Assembly: GCF_029478665.1 (NCBI RefSeq)
Contig: NZ_JARPQB010000002.1
Span: 104,549-168,548 of the forward strand
Length of the DNA: 64,000 nt
Source of the DNA: Pseudomonas entomophila
GTDB taxonomy: Bacteria > Pseudomonadota > Gammaproteobacteria > Pseudomonadales > Pseudomonadaceae
Reading direction: 5' to 3'
The notes beneath the pieces were generated by a model. It did not search any database and was not told the origin of the DNA. It saw only the letters and a program-made list of their open reading frames with translations. Position 1 is the stretch's first letter; every line of letters begins with the position of its first letter. This document shows, piece by piece, positions 25,827 to 34,711 of this stretch. Made by a program: the position numbers and the translations under genes.

Positions 25827-25885
25827 AAACCAGCCACTGCCGCGCCTGCTTCGCGGGCCCCCCGACCATGCCTTGCGCGATCCCC

Positions 25886-25932
25886 GTAGGAGCCAGCCTT
25901 GCTGGCGAACACCGGCAACGCCGGTGCCAAAC
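25886..25932. repeat. REP-like hairpin elements
   Basis: GTAGGAGCCAGCCTTGCTGG is followed by an ACCGGCAACGCCGGT hairpin in the gap between the kinase and pagL genes. It is the same class of GC-rich intergenic palindrome as elsewhere in the window. Confidence 0.6.
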
Positions 25933-26097
25933 ACCGCGCCGCTGATTCGCAGGCATCCCGACGATTACCTGCTGTTCTTGACCGAATCTTGATCATCCCT
26001 GAACCGCACCTTCAGCAACCGCCTTTAGCATGCCCGCCGGTCAGCCATGAAGGCTGGCGCCGCGCGCGGCCTCATTCAATTCGGTGCTGTGATTCTC

Positions 26098-26622
26098 ATG
26101 CCAAGACCTTTCGCTCCAACCCTAGTCCTCCTCGCGCTCTGCGCGTTCACCGGCAGCAGCCAGGCCACGGACATCAGCGGCGCCCTCGGCACCACCGGGC
26201 AGAACGGCTTCGTCGGCCGCATCGGCCTGGGCTTCGACTGGGACAAGCGCTGGCTGGTGAGCGACACGGGCCACCTCACCGGTTACTGGGACGCCGGCCT
26301 GACCCACTGGGAAGCTGGCAAGCGCGCCTCGGCCCGCACCTCGCTGTCCTTCGCGCCGGTATTCGTCTACGAGTTCAACACCACCGGCAACGTCGTGCCC
26401 TTCATCGAAGCGGGCGTCGGCGTGGCGCTGTTCTCGGGCACGCAAGTGGGTGACCGAACCCTGGGCTCGGCGTTCAACTTCGAAGACCGTCTCGGTGTCG
26501 GCCTGAAATTCGCCAATCAGGACCGGGTCGGGCTGCGGGTCATCCACTACTCCAACGCCGGCATCAAGCAGCCGAACAACGGCATCGAATCGTACTCGCT
26601 GTTCTACCGCCACGCGTTCTGA
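26098..26622 (+). CDS. pagL: Lipid A 3-O-deacylase PagL
   Basis: A 174-residue outer-membrane beta-barrel enzyme that removes the 3-O-linked acyl chain of lipid A. A signal peptide is visible (TLVLLALCAFTGSSQA, cleavage after QA), followed by alternating beta strands. The catalytic H-x-S pair is in VIHYSNAG, with a Glu 14 residues after the His, as in P. aeruginosa PagL, and the protein ends in an aromatic residue (HAF). The ATG at 26098 places the signal peptide at the N terminus; an ATG at 26047 would add 17 residues before it. It lies 270 bp after a two-component system, which may regulate it. Confidence 0.9.
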   Translation: MPRPFAPTLVLLALCAFTGSSQATDISGALGTTGQNGFVGRIGLGFDWDKRWLVSDTGHLTGYWDAGLTHWEAGKRASARTSLSFAPVFVYEFNTTGNVVPFIEAGVGVALFSGTQVGDRTLGSAFNFEDRLGVGLKFANQDRVGLRVIHYSNAGIKQPNNGIESYSLFYRHAF

Positions 26623-26804
26623 GGTCCGCACGCTGCCATGAATCCAATTCGCATCGCGCTCGGCTGCCTCACCTCATCCATATCTCCGCCTGAAGTACCG
26701 GCATCGTAAGCACACTAACAGTCATCCCTTGCAAGGTCTTTGGACACAGAGGCGTGAGCGCATCAGGGCCGCCAGATGCCCACACGGATTCTTGCAGCGT
26801 CCAT

Positions 26805-26853
26805 GAGATCGAGCGCCGCCTGCGCGGCGCATCGCGGATGAATCCGCTCCTAC
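26805..26853. repeat. REP palindrome, family A (left arm of pair)
   Basis: A copy of the 794-845 element in the same orientation. With the inverted copy at 26954 it forms a REP doublet about 100 bp apart (REPIN-like). Confidence 0.85.
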
Positions 26854-26953
26854 CTCTGTTGCAACGTGCCGCACCTGTGAGGCCATGATTGTTAACCGAT
26901 AAACGCGTCGTACCCACACATGGCCTATCGGTCATGGCCACGTTGCTACGAAT

Positions 26954-27002
26954 GTAGGAGCGGATTCATCCGCGATGCGCCGCGCAGGCGGCGCTCGATC
27001 TC
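26954..27002. repeat. REP palindrome, family A (right arm of pair)
   Basis: The inverted copy (GTAGGAGCGGATTCATCC ... GGCGGCGCTCGATCTC) facing the element at 26805. The pair could fold into one long hairpin. Confidence 0.85.
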
Positions 27003-27386
27003 ATAGGCGCTGCAACGCCAACGTCGATCACCTTGAAAGGCCTGACACTGAAAATTAAAAATTCACCGGCGAACTTTAAACAAATTTACATCTTTCATAC
27101 ACAATCACATGTTTCCGAACACTCATTAAAATTCTTTCACCAAAAACGCCCACCTGTAACAGACCAAACAATTGAAAACCGGCGTCGAGCCAGGGAAAAT
27201 GGCCCACCGCTTAATTTGAAGCGCCTGTTCTGCTGCCCATCCGGTCGGCAGGAAGTAGCCACTTACAACCAGCGCCATCATGGCCGCCAACACGCGCAAC
27301 CCACGGCCCGCCGCATGGCCATCGAGGCTCGGCGAATACACAGGTTTGATAAAAACCTTGCAACCGAAATAACGACCCACTTTTCA

Positions 27387-27408
27387 CAAAGTTTTTACAT
27401 CAACTTTG
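27387..27408. promoter_or_regulatory. Interrupted palindrome upstream of reductase gene
   Basis: CAAAGTT (27387-27393) and AACTTTG (27402-27408) form perfect 7-base arms with an 8-base AT-rich spacer, 38 bp before the reductase ATG. It is a candidate operator. Confidence 0.4.
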
Positions 27409-27420
27409 CGTCGTCACGCG

Positions 27421-27435
27421 GGCAACTAAGTTGCC
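27421..27435. promoter_or_regulatory. Perfect 15-bp palindrome next to the reductase ribosome site
   Basis: GGCAACTAAGTTGCC has 7-base arms around a central A. It ends one base before the CGAGGA Shine-Dalgarno, so it could be an operator or an mRNA hairpin that masks the ribosome site. Confidence 0.45.
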
Positions 27436-27445
27436 GAGGATATAT

Positions 27446-28603
27446 ATGAACTCCCACGTCACTGGTGCGCCACACTCGCTGCATCAACTCCCTGAACGCA
27501 TCCTGCTGACCGGCGCCACGGGCTTCCTCGGCGGCTCGGTCACCGCCCAATTGATCGCCGACGGCCAAGCAGCCAACCTGTGCTTCCTGGTCCGCGCCGA
27601 AACCCGCCAGCAAGGCCTCCAGCGCCTGCGCGACAACCTGCTGCAACACGGCGTCAGCCACGCTGACAACCTGGCTTTGAGCGAAGAGCAGATCATCTGC
27701 GGCGACTTCCTCGACACCACCTGGCTGCCCCGCGAAACGCCACGCCTGATGCAGGTCGACCGGGTGATCAACTGCGCGGCCGTGGCATCGTTCTCGAAGA
27801 ACCCGACCATCTGGCCGGTGAACGTCGAAGGCACCTACGCCTTCGCCGAAGTGCTGAGCCGCTCCAAGCGCCTCAAGCGCTTCCTGCATGTCGGCACGGC
27901 GATGTGCTGTGGCCCGGAGCGCGAATCGCCGATCAGCGAATCGTGGGAGTTCCCCGAGGCCGAGCAGCAACTGGTGGACTACACCGCGTCCAAGGCAGAG
28001 ATCGAGCGACGCATGCGCGAACAGCTGCCGAGCCTGCCGCTGGTGGTGGCGCGCCCGTCCATCGTGGTCGGCCACCGCAGCCTCGGCTGCCAGGCCTCCG
28101 GCAGCATCTTCTGGGTGTTCCGCATGGGTTTCGCCCTGGAAAGCTTCACCTGTGGCCTGGACGAGCAGATCGACGTCATCCCGGTGGACTACTGCGCCGA
28201 GGCCCTGATCGGCCTGGCACTCAAGCCGCAACTGGGCCACGACCTCTACCATATCTCCGCCGGCCACGGCTCGGCCTGCACCTTCGCCGAGATCGACGAG
28301 GCCTTCGCCCTGGCCAATGGCGCCGAGCCTGTGGGTAAGCGTTACCGCAAGGTCGACGTCGACGACCTGAAATCGCTGGCCAGCAGCTTCGAAACCCGCA
28401 TAGGGCCGGCCAACCCGCGCCTGGTGCTACGCGCACTGCGCCTGTACAGCGGCTTCGCCGACCTCAACTACCTGTTCGACAACAGCCGCCTGCTCGAGGA
28501 AGGGATCGCGGTGCCGCCGCGCTTCACCGACTACCTGGACGTGTGTGTCAAATCGTCCAGCGGCGTCAGCATCGCCACCCAGATGCAGTGGGACTTCAAG
28601 TAA
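27446..28603 (+). CDS. Thioester-reductase-like NAD-dependent epimerase/SDR (male-sterility family)
   Basis: A 385-residue extended SDR. The Rossmann motif is LLTGATGFLGGSVTAQL, then RVINCAAVASFSKNP, a Thr/Tyr/Lys active site (HVGTAMCCG ... VDYTASKAEIE) and VVARPSIVVG. This form is typical of the C-terminal reductase of carboxylic acid reductases and NRPS terminal domains, and of fatty-acyl reductases, which reduce a thioester to an aldehyde. Here it stands alone without an adenylation or carrier domain. The ATG at 27446 follows CGAGGA by 5 bases. The acyl-carrier cluster about 16 kb upstream is a conceivable partner, but that is speculation. Confidence 0.85.
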   Translation: MNSHVTGAPHSLHQLPERILLTGATGFLGGSVTAQLIADGQAANLCFLVRAETRQQGLQRLRDNLLQHGVSHADNLALSEEQIICGDFLDTTWLPRETPRLMQVDRVINCAAVASFSKNPTIWPVNVEGTYAFAEVLSRSKRLKRFLHVGTAMCCGPERESPISESWEFPEAEQQLVDYTASKAEIERRMREQLPSLPLVVARPSIVVGHRSLGCQASGSIFWVFRMGFALESFTCGLDEQIDVIPVDYCAEALIGLALKPQLGHDLYHISAGHGSACTFAEIDEAFALANGAEPVGKRYRKVDVDDLKSLASSFETRIGPANPRLVLRALRLYSGFADLNYLFDNSRLLEEGIAVPPRFTDYLDVCVKSSSGVSIATQMQWDFK

Positions 28604-28614
28604 CGATGCCCCCC

Positions 28615-28642
28615 GGTGCCGCGGGTAACCGCCCGCGGCGCC
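28615..28642. terminator. Strong GC hairpin between convergent genes
   Basis: GCCGCGGG-TAACCG-CCCGCGGC (28618-28639) is a perfect 8-bp stem with weaker extensions. It lies between the reductase and the convergent ATPase gene. There is no T run, so termination is probable but not certain. Confidence 0.5.
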
Positions 28643-28649
28643 CCCTCGC

Positions 28650-30581
28650 TCAGCCCTTCATGTCCCTTTCGTCATAGCGCAGCAAGCGCCCGGCATTACC
28701 CAGCACCAGCAAGGTACTGAGGTTGTGCAGCAAGGCCGCGATCATCGCCCCCGCCGCCCCCAGCCAGCCAAACGCCGCCGCCAGCATGATACCGAGCGTC
28801 CAGCCCAGCCCGATCAGCACATTCCATTGCAGGGTGCGCCGGCACAGGCGGCTGAGGCGAATGCTGGTGGCCAGGCGGCGCAGGTCGCCGTTGATCAGCA
28901 CGATATCCGCCGCGGCCATGGCGATGTCGGTACCGCCCGCCCCCATCGCCACCCCGACCACGCCGGCCTTGAGCGCCAGTGAATCGTTGATGCCGTCACC
29001 GACCACCAGGGGCCGGAAGCCGGCGTGGATTTCCTGGTTGACATGGCGCAGCTTGTCTTCGGGCAAGGCCTCGGCGACCACGCGGGTGATTCCGGTCTGG
29101 CTGGCGACCGCCTCGGCGACACTGCGCCGGTCACCGGTGAGCAGCAGTTGCCGGCCCAACCCGAGTTCGCGAAGCTGTTCAAGTGCTTGCGGCGCCTCCT
29201 GGCGGATGTTGTCGGCCAGCAGCAGCCAGCCCTGGAAGCGACCGTCCAGGGCCAGCCCGGCGATGGGGCCGTCGTGTTCCGGCACCGACGGGATTTCGAT
29301 GCCCAGGCGCACGAACAGCTCCGGGCGGCCCAGCGCCGCTTCGCCCCGCTCGGTGCGGGCAACCACGCCGAAACCCTGGCGCTCATGCAGCTCGCTGACC
29401 ACCAGCTGTTGGTCGTGAGGCACCCGGCTCGCCAGGGCGCGGCTGACCGGGTGACTGCTGGCGGTGCCGAGGCTGGCGGCCAGGCGGATGATCTCGTCTG
29501 GCGCCAGGCCCGGCGCCACCGGCAGCACCCGCTGCAAATGCAGCGCGCCATGGGTCAGGGTGCCGGTCTTGTCGATCACCAGCGACGACAGGTCGGCCAG
29601 TTCCTCGAGAAACGCCGAGCCGCGGATCAGGATGCCGTGCCGCGCGGCCACGGCGATCCCGGCAATCGCCGTGGCCGGCGCCGACAGCACCAGCGCGCAT
29701 GGGCAGGCGGCGACCAGCACCGCGAGCATGGCCTGGGCATCGCCGGTGACGAACCAGGTGGCGGCGGCGATCAACAGCACCAGCACCAGGTAGCGCCCGG
29801 CATGGCGCTCCAGCAGGCGGGTGATCGGTGGCTTGGCCTGCTCGGCGCGTTGCATCAAGGCGATAACCTTGCCCAGCGTGGAGTCGTCGCCGATGCCGGT
29901 GACCTCGACGCGCAGCAGGCCATCGAGATTGATCGCGCCACCGTACACCTGCGCCCCGACGTCCACTTCCTGGGGCAAGGCTTCGCCGGTGATCGGCGCA
30001 GTGTCCAGGCTGGCCTGCCCATGCAGCACCCGGCCATCGGCCGGCACCCGGTCGCCGGCGCGCACCTCCACCTGGTCGCCGGGTTTCAGGCTGGCGTTGT
30101 CGACCTCCCGCACCTCGCCGTCCGCGCCGATCAGCCGGGCCTGGCTGCGGGTCAGCCGGCCGAGGGCGCCGATGGCCTCCTGTGAGCCCAGGACACTGCG
30201 CTCTTCGAGGACATGGCCGAGGATCATGATGATCGGCAGCAGCGCCGCGGTGGCCAGGTCGCCGGTGGCCCAGGCACCGAGCATGGCCAGGGCGATCAAC
30301 TGGTCGGTGACCCCATGCAGGGACGGCTGCAGCAGGCTGTGCCAGGCCGAGCGCAGCACCGGCACGGCCACCAGCAGCGACGCCACGCCCAGTAGCAGCT
30401 GTGCCACGCCATCCTGCGAAGGGGCCAGCCAGCGCCAGACCAGCCCGAGTGCCAGCAGGCCAAGGGCGAGCATGGCCAAGGTCAGTTGCTGCCCCGCTTG
30501 CCGACGCTCGTCAGCGGACAACAGCCCGGCGCCGAAGTGCAGGTGGCCATGGTGATGGCCGTGATGGTGGTGGGCGCTCAT
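28650..30581 (-). CDS. Heavy-metal translocating P-type ATPase (P1B type)
   Basis: A 643-residue inner-membrane ATPase that exports a transition metal. A His-rich N terminus (HHHHGHHHGHLHF) replaces the usual HMA domain. Motifs: TGE (198-200), CPC (293-295) in AACPCALVLS, the phosphorylated Asp337 in DKTGTLTHG, HPVSRAL and GDGINDSLAL. CPC with a poly-His tail suggests Zn/Cd/Co or similar cations, but the metal is not resolved. The ATG at 30581 has GGAG 9 bases upstream; a TTG at 30602 is less likely. It is last of a four-gene operon with three SPFH proteins. Confidence 0.92.
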   Translation of the reverse strand: MSAHHHHGHHHGHLHFGAGLLSADERRQAGQQLTLAMLALGLLALGLVWRWLAPSQDGVAQLLLGVASLLVAVPVLRSAWHSLLQPSLHGVTDQLIALAMLGAWATGDLATAALLPIIMILGHVLEERSVLGSQEAIGALGRLTRSQARLIGADGEVREVDNASLKPGDQVEVRAGDRVPADGRVLHGQASLDTAPITGEALPQEVDVGAQVYGGAINLDGLLRVEVTGIGDDSTLGKVIALMQRAEQAKPPITRLLERHAGRYLVLVLLIAAATWFVTGDAQAMLAVLVAACPCALVLSAPATAIAGIAVAARHGILIRGSAFLEELADLSSLVIDKTGTLTHGALHLQRVLPVAPGLAPDEIIRLAASLGTASSHPVSRALASRVPHDQQLVVSELHERQGFGVVARTERGEAALGRPELFVRLGIEIPSVPEHDGPIAGLALDGRFQGWLLLADNIRQEAPQALEQLRELGLGRQLLLTGDRRSVAEAVASQTGITRVVAEALPEDKLRHVNQEIHAGFRPLVVGDGINDSLALKAGVVGVAMGAGGTDIAMAAADIVLINGDLRRLATSIRLSRLCRRTLQWNVLIGLGWTLGIMLAAAFGWLGAAGAMIAALLHNLSTLLVLGNAGRLLRYDERDMKG

Positions 30582-30636
30582 CGCAGTCGGCTCCGGAGGC
30601 AAGTGGTCGCAAGGCGCGGGTGGCGAAGTTCATGGT

Positions 30637-31671
30637 TCACGGCTTGGGGCCCTCGAGGATCAGGTGTCCGCTGTCATCAGGGTTGACCGTGGTGACGGCC
30701 CCGGCGCGGGACAGGATCGCCGGCATGCGTTCGCGGTACAGGCGCAGCATCAGCCCGGGGTCTTGCTGCTGCGCCAGGCCGGCGATGGTGGCGGTGTCGG
30801 CATTGGCCCGGGCCAGACGCTCGCGGGCCTCTGCCTGGGCAACCTGCACGGTATGGTCGGCGGCCTGGGTGGCCTGCTGCAGTTGCCGGGCGGCATCATT
30901 GCGGGCCTGGGCCACCTCTTTCTCGGCTTGCTGACTGGCGGTGAGCACCGCATTGAACGCCCCCACCGCCGACAACGGCAGCGAGGACTGCACATCGACC
31001 CGCACCACCTCGATACCCAGGTCAGTGCCCGCCGTCTTGAGCGCGGCGAGGCTGCGGTTAATGCCCCGTTGCAGGTCGCCGCGCAGGCGCTCGCGGCGCT
31101 CGGCGACCTGGGCGTCGGCGCCGACCAGCTCCGGGCGGGCCACCAGGATCGTGTCCATGTCTCGCGAGGCACAGACTTGCACGGCGTTGCGCTCGACCAG
31201 GCGATCCAGCGCCGGCTCCAGGTGCGCGCCCTGGCGAGTGAAGGCATAGGGTGCGTTGACCTTGTAGAACACCCGCACGTCCAACTGCACGATGCCTGCG
31301 TCACCGGTCAGCAGGTAGCCGGAGCCGGCCGTGGCGTCGCTGGCCAGGGTGCCGTTCTTGTCCGACTTCAGCGCCAACTCCGAACGCAGCAGCAGCTCGA
31401 CCCGGCGTTCGCTGACCCGGTCGGCCGACGGCAGCATCAGCACCTGCTCGAACGGGCGCGGCCAGGCCAGCAGCAGGCCGGCCTCCTGGATGCGTTGCTC
31501 GGCGCCCAGCCGCAGCACCACCGCTCGGCTGTCGGGCCCCACTTCGCGAACATTGCCGAACAACCAGCCCAGCGCCGCGACCAGGGTCACCCCGTACAAG
31601 GCGATGAAGCCGATGCGCGCCGATTGCAGCCAGGGGTTGCCAGTGGCATCCATCCGACCGGGGCTAGTCAT
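30637..31671 (-). CDS. SPFH-domain protein, HflC-like
   Basis: A 344-residue protein. One N-terminal membrane helix (IGFIALYGVTLVAALGWLF) is followed by an SPFH/band-7 domain (EVGPDSRAVVLRLGAEQRIQEAG) and a long Ala/Gln-rich coiled coil (AEKEVAQARNDAARQLQQAT). HflC-type proteins form large periplasmic membrane cages that modulate proteases or organise membrane microdomains. The ATG at 31671 overlaps the upstream stop by 8 bp. Its operon partner is a metal ATPase, so a role in metal-transporter quality control is a hypothesis. It is not the canonical hflX-hflKC locus. Confidence 0.85.
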   Translation of the reverse strand: MTSPGRMDATGNPWLQSARIGFIALYGVTLVAALGWLFGNVREVGPDSRAVVLRLGAEQRIQEAGLLLAWPRPFEQVLMLPSADRVSERRVELLLRSELALKSDKNGTLASDATAGSGYLLTGDAGIVQLDVRVFYKVNAPYAFTRQGAHLEPALDRLVERNAVQVCASRDMDTILVARPELVGADAQVAERRERLRGDLQRGINRSLAALKTAGTDLGIEVVRVDVQSSLPLSAVGAFNAVLTASQQAEKEVAQARNDAARQLQQATQAADHTVQVAQAEARERLARANADTATIAGLAQQQDPGLMLRLYRERMPAILSRAGAVTTVNPDDSGHLILEGPKP

Positions 31672-32686
31672 GGCCATGCCCTGCCCCATTGCCAATGCTC
31701 AAAGGCGCGGGTGGGCCATCGACCAGGGCGCGGAACGGCGCGGCATCGGTGCGCAACACCAGGCGCGTGCCGGGGGTGACGACCGTGCCCAGCGTGTCGA
31801 GCGAGCGCAGCAGCTTGTACAGCTCCGGCGCGCTGGCGTAGGCCTTGCCATAGACCTGCGCAGCCTCGACCTGGGCCTGGGCCTGGACCTGCGCCGCCTT
31901 GACGTTGGCGTCGGCCTCGAGGATCCGCGCGTCACGCTCCGCCGCCGAGCGGATCTCGGCGGCCTTGCGCTTGCCTTCGGCAGTGCGTTCGGTGGCGATG
32001 GTCTCGCGCTCGGCGCGCATGCGCTCGACCGTGGCTTCGAGGGTCACCTTGGGCAGGGTGAGGCGCTCGATGCCCACCTGCACCACCTTGATGCCATAGG
32101 TCTGCGCCAGTTGTTGTTCGATCTGCGCCTGCAAGCGCTGCTCGAAGGCATCGATCCGCACCCGGCTGGCATCGACATTGACCAGGTCCGCCAGCTCGAA
32201 GCCGCTGGCACTGGTTTCCAGCGCCGAGCCCACCAGGGTGCGGATCTGCCGTGCCGCCTCGTCGGGCTGGTTCTGCACCGCGCGCATGAAGCGCTGGATG
32301 CTCTGCGGGTCGGCGGCGACCTGCCAGGCGATATAAGCCTGCACGATGATGCGCAGGCCATCGCGGCTGCCGACATCCTGCAGGCCGCTGGAGGTGGTGC
32401 GCAGGCGCAGGTCGACCGGCACCGCGTTCTCGAACGGCAATGGCCAGCGCCAGGCCAGCCCAGGCTCGGTCAACACTCGCGAAGGGTTGCCGAAACGGGT
32501 GATGACCGTGGCCTCGCCCACCCGCACCTGGACGAAACACGCCGCCGTGGCCAGCAGCAGCACCAGCAGCAACGCGGCGAGCACCCGCCAGCGCGCGCCC
32601 TTCGCCGGTGGCGCATGGGGATGGTCGTGGTCATGGGCATGATCGTGGCCGCACGCGTGGTGGGCATGGGGGGCGTGAGAGCTCAA
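31664..32686 (-). CDS. SPFH-domain protein, HflC-like, with His-rich N terminus
   Basis: A 340-residue protein. The best start is TTG at 32686, which overlaps the upstream TGA by four bases; the next in-frame ATG is far inside the domain. The cytoplasmic N terminus is extraordinarily His-rich (SSHAPHAHHACGHDHAHDHD), then comes a membrane helix (VLAALLLVLLLATAACF), an SPFH domain (VGEATVITRFGNPSRVLTEPG) and a coiled coil with ERETIATERTAEGKRKAAEI. The C terminus is again His/Gly-rich. The His clusters suggest binding of the same metal as the ATPase encoded two genes downstream. Confidence 0.85.
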   Translation of the reverse strand: MSSHAPHAHHACGHDHAHDHDHPHAPPAKGARWRVLAALLLVLLLATAACFVQVRVGEATVITRFGNPSRVLTEPGLAWRWPLPFENAVPVDLRLRTTSSGLQDVGSRDGLRIIVQAYIAWQVAADPQSIQRFMRAVQNQPDEAARQIRTLVGSALETSASGFELADLVNVDASRVRIDAFEQRLQAQIEQQLAQTYGIKVVQVGIERLTLPKVTLEATVERMRAERETIATERTAEGKRKAAEIRSAAERDARILEADANVKAAQVQAQAQVEAAQVYGKAYASAPELYKLLRSLDTLGTVVTPGTRLVLRTDAAPFRALVDGPPAPLSIGNGAGHGHD

Positions 32687-34647
32687 TGGGCGCGCTCCTG
32701 CTGAGGTCTGGAAGTGGTCGGGTCGACGGGAGAGGCAAAGGTGCGCAGGTCCACGGTCGGGGCCTGCGCCGCGGTCAACCGGTGGTCGATGATCAGGGCA
32801 TTGCCGGCGGCCAGCCCCTGGCTCAGGCGCGCCAGGTACTGCTCGAGGATGAAGGCCTGGCCGGCCTGGCGCCAAGCCGCGCCTTCGGCCTTGAAGGCGA
32901 TGTCCTGGGCCTGCGCCCTGGCGGTGATCTCATGGGCATCGGCGCTGGCCTTGTCGGTCTGCACAACGGCGTTCTGCCGGGCCAGGGCCGCCTGCCGGGC
33001 GGCCTGCCCACGTTCCTCGGCAACCAGCGCCTGGGCGCCGATCTGCGCCGCCTGCACGCCGTGATAGGCATTCGCTGCGCCGGCCGGTGGGTGGATCGCC
33101 TCCACCGCCGTGGCGAGGATCTGTACGCCGCTGTCCAGCCGATCGAGGTCGGCTTGCACGGCGTTGCCGATGTCCCGGCCAAGGGCTTCGCGCTGCGCGC
33201 CCAGCAGCCCGTCCAGCGAGCGATTGGCGAAATCGTGGACCAGCACCCGGTTGGCGATGCTGCGCACCAGTTGCGCAACATCGCTCGTGTGATAAGTGGC
33301 GGCGATTGCCGAGGCATCGTCCAGGCCGATGCGGTAGATGAAGCGCACGTCCATGTTGACGATCTGGAAGCTCTGCCGGCCGCCATCACTACCCGCGATG
33401 ACCTGGGCGTTCTCGGCGGCGTGGGCGGCATCCCACAGGCGGTTGGCGCTAGAGGGCGGTGGCCCTTCGGCATCGGTCAGCGGGTCGGCCAACGCGGCGT
33501 CACCCGAGGTGGCCAGCTCATGGAGCGTGCCGTTGTCCACCGCCAGCACCCGCCCCAACGGCCAGGGCAACCCTATATGCAGCCCGGGCGGATAGACGTC
33601 CACGGGGTCGCCGAAGCGCTCGTATACACCCCGGCCGTTCATCGGCACCTGCACCACGCCCGTCAGCAGCCACCCCAGCAGCGTTACCAGACCAGCCACC
33701 GGCAGCAATGCCCGGCGCATGAAACCGAATGCCCAGACCTGCCGCAGGTCGATACCCAGGCGCTGGTGCAACTCGCCCTGGAGGAACGCCAGTGGCCGCG
33801 GTGGCCACTGCAACAGCCCTGCCGTCAGGCTGTTCGCCACCAACGTCGGCTCCTCGCGCGGGCGCTGTGGGCGGAACACCGAAAGCACGGCGCGCAGCAA
33901 CAGTTCCAGGGCCAGCAGGCCAGGCAGGATGGCGATCAGCACCGCCAACCGCGCAGGCCACAGGCGCAGGCCGTCGGCGAACACCAGGCAGGGAATGGAC
34001 AGCACCTGGACGGTGATGACCAGCCGCACCACCGCGGCCAGGGTTCCGGCCTCCGGCCAGTCCGTGGCGGGCGTTGCCGCCAGGTGACGCTCGAACACCA
34101 GCAAGCCGAAGGCGATCGCGCCGAACACCGCCACCGCGACCCAACCAGGCTGCCCCGCCAGTGCCGGCGCCGGCAGGTCGAAGCGCCAGGCGCCCGCCAG
34201 CACGGCCAGGGCGAGCAGCGCCAGGGCCGCCAGGCGCAAGGCGTCGTAGCCGATCCGCCGCAGTTGCTTGCGCCAGGCATCAGCGATACGCGCCAGCCAA
34301 CGTTCATAAGCATTCGCCGGTGGCTCGTCGTCGTGCGCCAGGGCGCGCCAGAATGCCAGTGGCGCCGGCCGCTCGCCCAGGGCCTCGGCGCGCCAGCTGA
34401 CCGGCGTCCACACGGACTGCGCCACCGCGCCAAGCAGCATGAACGCCGCAGCGTTGACGGCCAGCAGCACGGGCCAGTGACTGGCAGGTGCGAACAACCC
34501 GACCAGGAAGGCCAGCAACCACAACGCACCCGCGACTGACAAGGCGCAGTAGCTCAACAGCACCAGGCGCCGCGCCTGGCCGAGCGATTGCTGGAAGCGG
34601 GGCATGCCCTCCAAGTCCAGGTCCGTGGTATCCAGATTGACGCTCAT
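32683..34647 (-). CDS. SPFH-domain protein, HflK-like, with polytopic N-terminal region
   Basis: A 654-residue protein. Residues ~25-300 contain several membrane helices (for example LLSYCALSVAGALWLLAFLVG and ALRLAALALLALAVLAGAW), unlike classical HflK, which has a single helix. A further helix precedes the SPFH domain (PMNGRGVYERFGDPVDVYPPG), which is followed by a coiled coil rich in A/Q/R. The ATG at 34647 has GGAG six bases upstream. It is the first gene of the SPFH/ATPase operon. The fused membrane region makes this an unusual HflK variant; its partner complex is unknown. Confidence 0.85.
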   Translation of the reverse strand: MSVNLDTTDLDLEGMPRFQQSLGQARRLVLLSYCALSVAGALWLLAFLVGLFAPASHWPVLLAVNAAAFMLLGAVAQSVWTPVSWRAEALGERPAPLAFWRALAHDDEPPANAYERWLARIADAWRKQLRRIGYDALRLAALALLALAVLAGAWRFDLPAPALAGQPGWVAVAVFGAIAFGLLVFERHLAATPATDWPEAGTLAAVVRLVITVQVLSIPCLVFADGLRLWPARLAVLIAILPGLLALELLLRAVLSVFRPQRPREEPTLVANSLTAGLLQWPPRPLAFLQGELHQRLGIDLRQVWAFGFMRRALLPVAGLVTLLGWLLTGVVQVPMNGRGVYERFGDPVDVYPPGLHIGLPWPLGRVLAVDNGTLHELATSGDAALADPLTDAEGPPPSSANRLWDAAHAAENAQVIAGSDGGRQSFQIVNMDVRFIYRIGLDDASAIAATYHTSDVAQLVRSIANRVLVHDFANRSLDGLLGAQREALGRDIGNAVQADLDRLDSGVQILATAVEAIHPPAGAANAYHGVQAAQIGAQALVAEERGQAARQAALARQNAVVQTDKASADAHEITARAQAQDIAFKAEGAAWRQAGQAFILEQYLARLSQGLAAGNALIIDHRLTAAQAPTVDLRTFASPVDPTTSRPQQERAH

Positions 34648-34711
34648 GAGGGCTCCAGGCTTGGTGCGCAGCCGAACGGGATGTAGCGGCCGTGCATTTG
34701 ACGACGGGCGA

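Larger units (their letters stand above)
26623..27445. other. Long intergenic region with a REP pair and AT-rich promoter zone
   Basis: About 820 bp without a convincing gene. The first part carries two inverted REP elements. From about 27030 the DNA becomes AT-rich and holds two dyads (27387-27408 and 27421-27435), probably the promoter region of the reductase gene. Two frames of 84 and 138 codons here lack family resemblance and ribosome sites. Confidence 0.55.

Noticed and set aside
27126..27380. 84-codon minus-strand frame with a hydrophobic stretch upstream of the reductase
   Set aside because: No ribosome site, no family resemblance, and it lies in a likely promoter region. A decayed gene is possible but unsupported.
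27033..27449. 138-codon plus-strand frame ahead of the reductase
   Set aside because: AT-rich leader followed by low-complexity translation; ends inside the reductase start region and covers its operators.
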